Assembly: GCA_964470995.1 (NCBI GenBank)
Contig: CAYYEP010000022.1
Span: forward strand, 1-12,895
DNA from: UBA5738 sp964470995
GTDB taxonomy: Bacteria; Patescibacteriota; Minisyncoccia; Minisyncoccales; UBA5738
Direction: 5' to 3'
DNA length: 12,895 bases
The notes under the pieces were generated by a model. That model made no database searches and was not told where the DNA came from. It saw nothing but the letters and a program-made list of their open reading frames with translations. A program made the translations under genes and the position numbers. Below, one piece after another: positions 1 to 5,002 of this stretch (its first letter is position 1; each line of letters begins with the position of its first letter).

Positions 1-341
1 GATGCTTTGGTTCGCCGCCGCCGCATTTTGTTCGTTCCATCATGGCGAAGTTGAAGTTTTACGGAATGTCTAATTTCCAGCCTCACTCTCTCCTCGAGAA
101 TGAAGACCACACATTCAGCAACCTTCAACATGCAAAGAACTATTCTGCTTCCCGCAAGTCGGGAAAATGATGGGGATGAATTTGGAATTGATGATTCGGA
201 GTTAATTGGTAGATAACCTCTCCGCATCTTTCCCTCGAAAGCTCTTTGGTAACCGGTCTTGGGATAGCCCCTGAAACCAGTAACCGCTCTCGTTCTCTCT
301 CCTCTCCATCATTTTCGCGGCTTGCTTCTCTATCGTCTTAC
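1..341 (-). ncRNA. structured transcript leader, possibly upstream of an rRNA operon
   Basis: This stretch lies downstream of a very strong minus-strand promoter and holds no convincing protein gene. On the minus strand it can form an imperfect hairpin of about 11 pairs (arms about 285-275 and 257-247, with an inner GGG/CCC pairing) and a small hairpin with CTTTC/GAAAG arms near 228-241. Further on, positions 122-141 read AGTTCTTTGCATGTTGAAGG on the minus strand, which contains GTTCTTTG, similar to boxA antitermination sequences found before 16S rRNA in several phyla. A consensus promoter, a long untranslated structured leader and a boxA-like site together fit an rRNA operon leader whose 16S gene would lie beyond the left edge. 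This is inference, because no mature rRNA sequence is in the window. A different structured RNA or a long mRNA leader remains possible. Confidence 0.4.
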
Positions 342-347
342 ACTGTT

Positions 348-376
348 ATCATAGCATACCCTTCAAATTTTGTCAA
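348..376 (-). promoter_or_regulatory. strong sigma70-type promoter with extended -10
   Basis: On the minus strand TTGACA (371-376) is followed after 17 bases by TATGAT (348-353), with TGC directly before the -10, giving the extended TGn motif. The expected start is near 341. It is built like the rpmA promoter at 4487-4515, which has the same -35, spacing and TGCTATGAT. It drives transcription toward the left edge. Confidence 0.8.
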
Positions 377-401
377 GTCCTGCTGGACAAACACAAATAC
401 T

Positions 402-447
402 CAAAACAGGAAAAATAAGCTTAATTAGGCTTATTTTGCCTGTTTTG
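402..447. repeat. long inverted repeat (about 19-bp arms)
   Basis: The arms are 402-420 and 429-447, with one A/G mismatch in the middle and an 8-base AT-rich centre that can pair a little further. It lies just upstream of the leftward promoter and upstream of the palindromic element at 493-677. It could be a terminator insulating the leftward promoter or a decayed mobile-element end. There is no clean run of T after the arm on either strand, so a classical intrinsic terminator is not certain. Confidence 0.6.
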
Positions 448-492
448 TAAAGTCAAAATGGACACTTTTAGGTAATAATGAGCCGGCATTTA

Positions 493-677
493 GGGGTCTA
501 TCCCCTGTGTAATCGCAGGGGTTAGACCCCAGCAACAGAATTTCTGAATCGCTGCTACCGCCAAAGATCGCACCCCTTACATAAACCAGGATATGGCTGG
601 AAAAGCACCCCCTAAAAAACCAAATCAAATTCTATTACCAGGGTCTAACCCTCGCGTACTGGCGAGGGTTAGACCCT
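493..677. repeat. paired palindromes, REPIN-like element
   Basis: Two related palindromes bracket about 110 bases. The left has arms 493-509 and 514-530 (GGGGTCTA...TTAGACCCC type, one T/T mismatch, one G/T wobble, 4-base loop). The right has perfect 16-base arms 640-655 and 662-677 (AGGGTCTAACCCTCGC type, 6-base loop). Each arm is itself a near palindrome built on GGGTCTAACCC, so each half can fold alone or as one long hairpin. Paired palindromes of this kind are known as REPINs, mobilised by REP-associated Y1 (IS200-like) transposases. No transposase is present here, so any mobility would be in trans. The core has no convincing ORF. Confidence 0.55.
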
Positions 678-749
678 TTGAATACGATCATTCCCCTGCT
701 CAAAAAATGGTGGTATTATGTATAAATTACGATTAAAAATCAAACACTT

Positions 750-1124
750 ATGTACGAAAAAATCCTCCAACAAATTGGATTAAATGAAAAAGAAGCGATA
801 ATCTATGAAACAATGCTTGAAACCGGCCCCATCGAAGCGCGGGAAATTTTAAAAAAGGTTTCTTCCAAAATGGCGACGACCAGAAGCAATTTTTATAATA
901 TTTTGGCGACTTTGAAACAAAAAGGCCTTTTGATGGAAAGAGTTAGGAAGGGTAAAAACCTGTTCGAACCGGAATCGCCCGCGCACCTGATTGCGGTTAT
1001 AACATTGCAACTCATAATAACAACAAAACCGCGCTTTGCCGCGGCGTTGGTTGTCTTTGGGGCTGAGCCCGTATTTATTGACGCCTGGAGCAAAGCGGAA
1101 AGCGGTTCAACCAAGATTCAGTAG
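750..1124 (+). CDS. TrmB-like HTH transcription regulator, apparently truncated
   Basis: Residues 1-80 look like the N-terminal winged helix-turn-helix of TrmB/sugar-type regulators: an opening MYEKILQQIGLNEKEA, then an HTH with TTRSNFYNILATLKQKGLL, then a wing ending LFEPESPAHLIA. Full TrmB proteins usually run about 250 residues and continue with a coiled-coil linker and effector domain. Here the similarity stops at about residue 82, and the rest (to 124) does not look like this family. That tail is encoded by DNA that also holds the terminator hairpin of the convergent isoprenoid operon (1029-1044), so the gene is probably a 3'-truncated remnant or a short HTH-only regulator. There is no Shine-Dalgarno. 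An AT-rich TATAAA-like element sits at 721-726 but lacks a good -35. DNA binding is plausible but the target is unknown. Confidence 0.6.
   Translation: MYEKILQQIGLNEKEAIIYETMLETGPIEAREILKKVSSKMATTRSNFYNILATLKQKGLLMERVRKGKNLFEPESPAHLIAVITLQLIITTKPRFAAALVVFGAEPVFIDAWSKAESGSTKIQ
1029..1044 (-). terminator. intrinsic terminator of the isoprenoid operon
   Basis: On the minus strand CCGCG, a six-base loop and CGCGG are followed by TTTTGTTGTTATTAT. It lies about 100 bases past the cupin stop codon and inside the tail of the convergent TrmB-like ORF. Confidence 0.6.
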
Positions 1125-1142
1125 CGTTTGTCCCGGGGAGAT

Positions 1143-1484
1143 TCATTCGGCAATCCGATATTGTTCCGGAGTCCAGGCGGGCGTACAGGGCATAAACAGT
1201 TCCATATCACCGTTCCAAAAAAATTTTTCTCCCGGGTCAATCAACACCATATCCCCTTCTTCAATCGCAAACTCGTGCGCTCCCACTGCAATACTGCCCT
1301 TTCCTCTGATCACGTATGCCAGCTCTTTACTTGAAAGGTTCTGCGCCTGTCCCTTTTCGGGGTATCTTCCGGTGATCACGATCAGCGCCCCATTGATCGC
1401 GGCGTCGCCTAATGGATACTCATAGGCGGTGCAATAATTGCCGTTTTTAAATTCTTTCCGCTGGGTTTTCTTTGCGATCTTCAT
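1143..1484 (-). CDS. small cupin-fold protein lacking the metal-binding histidines
   Basis: The 113-residue product is a single cupin barrel. Residues 53-65 (KELAYVIRGKGSI) match the first cupin motif and 76-91 (EGDMVLIDPGEKFFWN) the second, with the usual P-G turn at 84-85. Canonical metal-binding cupins have an HxH pair in motif 1 and a His after the P-G turn. Here the motif 1 region reads GQAQNLSSKE and the second position is occupied by Phe. The only histidine in the protein is H70, so it is probably not a standard metalloenzyme and may bind a small ligand. The ending FMPCTPAWTPEQ resembles a cupin family I recall from CPR genomes. It starts six bases after the IPK stop as the last gene of the GGR-uppS-IPK operon. 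Its function is unknown, but the placement suggests a link to prenyl metabolism. Confidence 0.85.
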   Translation of the reverse strand: MKIAKKTQRKEFKNGNYCTAYEYPLGDAAINGALIVITGRYPEKGQAQNLSSKELAYVIRGKGSIAVGAHEFAIEEGDMVLIDPGEKFFWNGDMELFMPCTPAWTPEQYRIAE

Positions 1485-1490
1485 TAAGAT

Positions 1491-2273
1491 TTACTTATTA
1501 AGGTTGATTACGGTGCCAATGGGTTCTCCCGCCAGTGCTGCATTCAACGATTTGAAATGCACGATCTGCGCTGTAATTCCTGTTTCGGCGGCGGCCAACA
1601 GCTCAAGGTACTTTTGCTTCATACCTCCGGTTACGTCGCAAGCCAGGCTTCCGTTTAAATGGTCGATTACCTCCTTATAATTTTGCGCGGTAACGTTAGG
1701 TATCAATTTGGCGTTTTTGTCGCGTTTTGGATTTATCGTGAATAATCCTTCTACGTCTCCAGCTTCGATAATATGCTTTGCCCCCATTTTTTTGGCAAGA
1801 TAAGGCGCGATCTGGTCCCCCGAAAGAATTGCGCATTTCATTTTCCGGTCATAGGCGGGAACGCCGTAGCAAACCGGCACCAGCCCCATTTCCACCATTC
1901 CCGCGATCGCGTCAATGTCCATTTTTATCAGCCGTCCAACGTCCATTACCGCGTGGGCCGATGCTTGAACCGGAAACGCCGGTATTCCCCTTTTTATGAG
2001 CGCATCACATACCATTGCATTTAAAACGTTTTGCAGCCGCTGGGTTTCGGCCATCGAGATCAGCTGTTCGGTTCTGGTGATGCCTTGGTTTATTCCGGTC
2101 TTTTGCGCGATCGGGTGGCCGTAAGACCCGGCGCCATGTATCAAAATGTAGGGCTTTTTAAAGCCTTCCAACTGGCGGGCAACCGCCTGCAAATTTCTTG
2201 AATTTATCTTCGGCTTGCCGCTTTTCTTGTTTGTGATTACCGACCCGCCGATCTTGATTATCGTTAAATCCAT
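1491..2273 (-). CDS. isopentenyl phosphate kinase (archaeal-type)
   Basis: Predicted to phosphorylate isopentenyl phosphate to isopentenyl diphosphate with ATP, the last step of the archaeal/alternative mevalonate route. It belongs to the amino acid kinase fold. K7 with GGS (9-11) forms the N-terminal nucleotide site. HGAGSYGHP (46-54) is the signature loop, and its second His (H53) matches the catalytic His that separates IPKs from other kinases of the fold. SGDQ (151-154), DVEGLFTINP (173-182) and DVTGGM (213-218) are the usual C-terminal nucleotide motifs. The 260-residue length is normal. The reading frame continues upstream into uppS, but the family N-terminus (MDLTIIKIGGS) fixes the start at 2273, 22 bases after the uppS stop. 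No Shine-Dalgarno precedes it. It is the third gene of the operon. Confidence 0.93.
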   Translation of the reverse strand: MDLTIIKIGGSVITNKKSGKPKINSRNLQAVARQLEGFKKPYILIHGAGSYGHPIAQKTGINQGITRTEQLISMAETQRLQNVLNAMVCDALIKRGIPAFPVQASAHAVMDVGRLIKMDIDAIAGMVEMGLVPVCYGVPAYDRKMKCAILSGDQIAPYLAKKMGAKHIIEAGDVEGLFTINPKRDKNAKLIPNVTAQNYKEVIDHLNGSLACDVTGGMKQKYLELLAAAETGITAQIVHFKSLNAALAGEPIGTVINLNK

Positions 2274-2295
2274 TTCATTATGTGCGAAGCATATA

Positions 2296-2991
2296 TCACT
2301 TTCCAAACCTCCTTTGCCTTTTCGAATAATCGGCCAATATTTCCTCAAAATCTTCCGGAGTAAAATCCGGTAAATATTTTTTGACAAAGAATAATTCCGC
2401 GTAAACCGATTGCCAGGTTAAGAATCCCGAAAGCCGTTGTTCTCCTCCTGTGCGGATTATCACATCAATATCTGGCAGCCAAAGATTGCCGGATATTGTT
2501 TGTTCGTTAACTTCATCGGCGCCCGCGCCGCTCCGGACAATTCTTTTTAAACCCTGTACGATCTCATCCCGCCCGCCGTAACTCAATGCCAGGTTAAATA
2601 TCTGGCCGGTGCAGTTTTGGGTCTGGTTTTCAACCTTTTCGATTACCTGCTGGAAAGTCGCTGGTACGCGCCACTTCTGCCCCACGACGCGGATTTTTAT
2701 GTTCTTATCCGTGTATTGATCCGAAAATTCAAGAAGCCATTTTTCAAAGAGATTCATTAGATAATCAATTTCTTCCTTTGACCGGTTCCAGTTTTCCGTA
2801 GAAAACGCCCAAGCGGTAAATTCCTTGATGCCCAGGTCGAATGCCCGCTTAATAACCGCTTTGGCCGCGTCCAAGCCGCGCCGGTGCCCTTCAAATAAGG
2901 GCAGGCCATGTTCTTTGGCCCATCTTCGGTTGCCGTCGGTGATCAATCCGACGTGGCAGGGTAAAACCGCAAATTTTACGTTATCGCTCAT
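2296..2991 (-). CDS. uppS: cis-prenyltransferase / isoprenyl diphosphate synthase (UppS family)
   Basis: Condenses isopentenyl diphosphate units onto an allylic starter to make a cis-polyprenyl diphosphate, normally undecaprenyl diphosphate, the lipid carrier for cell-wall building blocks. Family signatures are clear: ITDGNRRWA (17-25) with catalytic D19, AFSTENWNR (62-70), NLALSYGGRDEI (133-143), and RTGGEQRLSGFLTWQ (180-194) followed by the E199 region. The 231-residue length is near the usual 230-250. The first motif has ITDGNRR where most bacterial enzymes have IMDGNGR; the NRR form is commoner in archaeal and eukaryotic relatives. Chain length cannot be judged from sequence alone. The start overlaps the GGR stop by four bases (ATGA), implying translational coupling. 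Confidence 0.93.
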   Translation of the reverse strand: MSDNVKFAVLPCHVGLITDGNRRWAKEHGLPLFEGHRRGLDAAKAVIKRAFDLGIKEFTAWAFSTENWNRSKEEIDYLMNLFEKWLLEFSDQYTDKNIKIRVVGQKWRVPATFQQVIEKVENQTQNCTGQIFNLALSYGGRDEIVQGLKRIVRSGAGADEVNEQTISGNLWLPDIDVIIRTGGEQRLSGFLTWQSVYAELFFVKKYLPDFTPEDFEEILADYSKRQRRFGK

Positions 2992-3938
2992 TTTTTCAAT
3001 AAAAGGAAATCGCCATCCAGCTTCACGGTTTGCGGTATTAATGCCGGGAAGCCAAACCCCGCGTTATAAACTGCGGTTTTAGCCAATTTGCCTATAGCAA
3101 TCCTAAAATTAAAGAAGCTTTCAGCTTCCCGCTTGTATTTTACGAAATCTTGCAGATTTTTCAATAGGATATCGGCCTGCTTAAGGTTCCAAACAACCCC
3201 GCCGCCCGACCAAGGCTTGGTTAGGCCGCTTGCGTCGCCGCAGAGCGTAACCCTGTCGTTTTGCGGCAGTACCAGTCCCTGGGGGATTATCGCGCTCACG
3301 AGCTTTTCGGGCTTAAGGCTATGCCGCACCATCAAATCGTCAAAAAGAGCTCTTGCGGCCGCGGGTTTTTCCATTATCCCCCATTCCACGTCTTTACCGC
3401 GCGGTATCCGCCAAGTGAACCCGTTTTTTGTCGCCCAGGTTTCCACAAAATCCGACTGGTCGCGCCGCGGCTCAAAATATTGTATTCCCAGCCAAAAATC
3501 CGGGTTGGGCAAACCAAGGAATTTCCTTGTTATCGAAAGCGCGCCATCCGTTCCGACCACCCGGTCGTAATTGTCGGCAATCTCTTTGAGCTGCTCGCCA
3601 TCAACCGCCGCGCCCACTTGGATAGTCGCCCCTGCTAGTGCCGCCAGCGATGCCGCCAAAAGATCAAGCTGGCTATGTTCGATGATATAAAATGGCTGCT
3701 GGAAGCACAATTCAATCCTTCTTTTGGGAAAATTGATTACCGCGCGCCGGATTTTATTTGTTGCCAGCGGTTTTGCCTCCGGCAAGTGTTCAAAAAGACG
3801 TTCCGAGAACAATCCCGAACAGCAGGCCTTGCCGATAGTTTTCTTGCGCTCAAAAACCGTGGCATTCTGGCCTCTTTGCGCCATATTTTTGGCCAGATAC
3901 AGCCCGCACACTCCCCCGCCGATGATCGCGATTTTCAT
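2988..3938 (-). CDS. FAD-dependent geranylgeranyl reductase-family oxidoreductase
   Basis: Predicted flavoprotein that saturates double bonds of prenyl chains. The N-terminus has a Rossmann FAD motif (MKIAIIGGGVCG, 1-12) with E30 at the end of strand 2. A CCSG motif (39-42) sits where geranylgeranyl reductases carry the conserved Cys-containing stretch. VGTDGA (128-133) and CGDASGLTKPWSGGGV (233-248) are the second and third FAD contacts. GFTWRIPRG (173-181) corresponds to the substrate-side YxWxFP-type motif. At 316 residues it is somewhat shorter than the usual 380-400, mainly at the C-terminus. It heads an operon with UppS and IPK, so its substrate is probably a prenyl diphosphate or prenyl lipid made from their products. 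Other members of this broad family reduce or hydroxylate other substrates, so the exact reaction is unproven. Confidence 0.85.
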   Translation of the reverse strand: MKIAIIGGGVCGLYLAKNMAQRGQNATVFERKKTIGKACCSGLFSERLFEHLPEAKPLATNKIRRAVINFPKRRIELCFQQPFYIIEHSQLDLLAASLAALAGATIQVGAAVDGEQLKEIADNYDRVVGTDGALSITRKFLGLPNPDFWLGIQYFEPRRDQSDFVETWATKNGFTWRIPRGKDVEWGIMEKPAAARALFDDLMVRHSLKPEKLVSAIIPQGLVLPQNDRVTLCGDASGLTKPWSGGGVVWNLKQADILLKNLQDFVKYKREAESFFNFRIAIGKLAKTAVYNAGFGFPALIPQTVKLDGDFLLLKK

Positions 3939-3944
3939 AATGGC

Positions 3945-3974
3945 ATTTTAGCTTATTTTAGCTGAGTTTGGCAA
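3945..3974 (-). promoter_or_regulatory. promoter for the GGR-uppS-IPK-cupin operon (leaderless)
   Basis: On the minus strand TTGCCA (3969-3974), an 18-base spacer and TAAAAT (3945-3950). The predicted start, seven bases past the -10, falls on the A of the GGR start codon (3938). The mRNA would therefore be leaderless, which fits the absence of a Shine-Dalgarno. Confidence 0.5.
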
Positions 3975-3994
3975 AAAACCATCTTTTTTTAACC

Positions 3995-4023
3995 TTGACA
4001 AATCATTACATAAATGTTAATAT
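3995..4023 (+). promoter_or_regulatory. sigma70-type promoter with extended -10
   Basis: TTGACA (3995-4000), 17 bases, TAATAT (4018-4023), with TG two bases before the -10. It drives the membrane protein at 4042 and is divergent from the GGR promoter, leaving only about 20 bases between the two -35 boxes. A Shine-Dalgarno AAGGTGAT (4028-4035) lies almost at the expected start site. Confidence 0.75.
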
Positions 4024-4041
4024 AAAAAAGGTGATATGTGA

Positions 4042-4449
4042 ATGAAAAAGATGGTTAATATCGGAGTCCTTTTTTTGGTTATTGCGATGATCTATGGTTT
4101 CATCGCTTGCATGGCCTCAGGAAGCTTGATAATGGGATTTTTTTCTTACTTTGGCGCAATGGTGATTATCACCAGCGCCAATTCGGATGGGGTAAGCATT
4201 AGGAGATTTACCCCGCTCAACGTGGTGGCAAGCTTTTTGGTTGGATTTTACATATTTAATCAAATCGGCCAGATAGGCTTGTCGAGCTTAAGTATGGTGC
4301 TATGGGTAACTATCCTTTCGGGGATTGTTTACTCATTCATTGTTAGTTTAGCTTTGGTGATAACCCATTTCCCGCTAAAAGAGTTTTGGAGGGAAATGAA
4401 AGCTCTTATTACCAAAGGCCGCCAGCGCCGCCGCAAAAATGCGGATTGA
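4042..4449 (+). CDS. four-helix integral membrane protein of unknown function
   Basis: A 135-residue hydrophobic protein with four predicted membrane helices at about 5-25, 26-46, 58-80 and 83-108. A basic cytoplasmic tail follows (KGRQRRRKN near 124-132), which by the positive-inside rule puts the C-terminus inside. There is no motif I recognise. It has a clear Shine-Dalgarno (AAGGTGAT ending seven bases before ATG), its own consensus promoter and its own terminator, so it is a single-gene unit. It lies between the isoprenoid operon and rpmA, but neither placement gives a function. Confidence 0.8.
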   Translation: MKKMVNIGVLFLVIAMIYGFIACMASGSLIMGFFSYFGAMVIITSANSDGVSIRRFTPLNVVASFLVGFYIFNQIGQIGLSSLSMVLWVTILSGIVYSFIVSLALVITHFPLKEFWREMKALITKGRQRRRKNAD

Positions 4450-4463
4450 TCCATATCCATATC

Positions 4464-4488
4464 GAAGGGCTAGAACCTTCTTTTTTTT
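4464..4488 (+). terminator. intrinsic terminator of the 135-aa membrane protein gene
   Basis: GAAGG (4464-4468), a seven-base loop, CCTTC (4476-4480), then eight T. The last two T of the tract are the first two bases of the rpmA -35 box, so terminator and next promoter share bases. Confidence 0.75.
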
Positions 4489-4515
4489 GACAAAAAACCG
4501 GTTTTTTGCTATGAT
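4487..4515 (+). promoter_or_regulatory. rpmA promoter, consensus with extended -10
   Basis: TTGACA (4487-4492), 17-base spacer, TATGAT (4510-4515) preceded by TGC. It is the same layout as the leftward promoter at 348-376. Expected start is near 4522, giving a leader of about 93 bases before rpmA. Confidence 0.85.
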
Positions 4516-4544
4516 TTTCCTGTTGTTTAAGCAAAAAATCAAAA

Positions 4545-4602
4545 TGCAGTTTGCCAAGGTCGCACCTTGCCGGTTGCGTCAAGGAACGACCTTTGAAATG
4601 CA
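4545..4602 (+). promoter_or_regulatory. structured 5' leader of rpmA, candidate r-protein leader
   Basis: The untranslated leader folds into one segmented hairpin: TGCA 4545-4548 with TGCA 4599-4602; AAGGTCG 4556-4562 with CGACCTT 4587-4593; and CCTTG 4565-4569 with CAAGG 4580-4584 around a ten-base loop. Internal loops separate the segments, the architecture typical of protein-binding ribosomal leaders. Autoregulation by L27, or by another ribosomal protein, is inference. Confidence 0.5.
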
Positions 4603-4614
4603 AAATACAATCCT

Positions 4615-4905
4615 ATGTCAAAAACAAAAGCCACCGGCGGAACAAAGCTTGGGCGCGACCCTCGTCCCAAATATTTGGGAGTGAAGGTCTACGCGGGCCA
4701 GCCGGTCAAAATTGGCAGCGTGATCGTACGCCAGCGCGGCACGTCGATCCTTGCCGGCAGGAATGTGAAGGTTGGCAACGACAATACCTTGTATTCTGTC
4801 GCCGAAGGCATCGTTTCGTACCGCGAGGTTCGCAAAAAGTGCTTTAATGGCACCCAGCGGCGGGCCAAAGTTGCTGATGTGGAACCTGCAAAAGCCGCCA
4901 AGTAA
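4615..4905 (+). CDS. rpmA: 50S ribosomal protein bL27
   Basis: bL27 is a component of the large ribosomal subunit whose flexible N-terminus reaches the peptidyl-transferase centre. The N-terminal pattern KATGGTKLGRDP followed by KYLGVKVYAGQPVKIGSVIVRQRGT, an N-V-x-x-G-N-D-x-T-L-Y motif and a short beta-rich end are diagnostic. Its 96 residues include a C-terminal extension of about 20 residues (ending EPAKAAK). It starts directly with MSKTKATGG, so no cleavable extension of the Firmicutes type is apparent. rplU (bL21), the common partner upstream of rpmA, is not adjacent. It has its own promoter and structured leader, no Shine-Dalgarno, and a terminator right behind it. Confidence 0.95.
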   Translation: MSKTKATGGTKLGRDPRPKYLGVKVYAGQPVKIGSVIVRQRGTSILAGRNVKVGNDNTLYSVAEGIVSYREVRKKCFNGTQRRAKVADVEPAKAAK

Positions 4906-4917
4906 AACAAATCAAAC

Positions 4918-4949
4918 GCACCGCCAATCGGCGGTGCTTTTGATTATTT
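4918..4949. terminator. terminator between convergent rpmA and pyrG
   Basis: Perfect 8-bp stem GCACCGCC (4918-4925) / GGCGGTGC (4930-4937) with a 4-base loop, followed on the plus strand by TTTTGATTATTTT. It serves rpmA. On the minus strand it is followed by the T-rich GTTTGATTTG and may also stop pyrG transcripts. Confidence 0.8.
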
Positions 4950-5002
4950 TATTGTTTAAGCAGCAATCAAGAAACGCCCTTTTTAAAACGTTCGATTTTT
5001 TG

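Noticed and set aside
202..312. 36-codon minus-strand ORF (MMERRENESGYWFQGLS...) just after the strong promoter
   Set aside because: It has no Shine-Dalgarno and lies across RNA hairpins in a leader that looks like structured RNA. A frame this short can be open by chance.
246..428. 60-aa plus-strand ORF
   Set aside because: It runs antisense through the leftward promoter and has low-complexity Ser-rich composition and no start signals.
431..628. 65-aa minus-strand ORF
   Set aside because: It reads through the left palindrome of the REPIN-like element and has no ribosome site or promoter.
1059..1070. GGGGCTGAGCCC palindrome near the isoprenoid operon end
   Set aside because: The loop is too small and no T-tract follows. 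The neighbouring hairpin at 1029-1044 is the better terminator.
4523..4962. 11-base direct repeat TTGTTTAAGCA at 4523-4533 and 4952-4962 on both sides of rpmA
   Set aside because: It is short and AT-rich with no other sign of insertion; rpmA has its own promoter and is a core gene. Probably chance.
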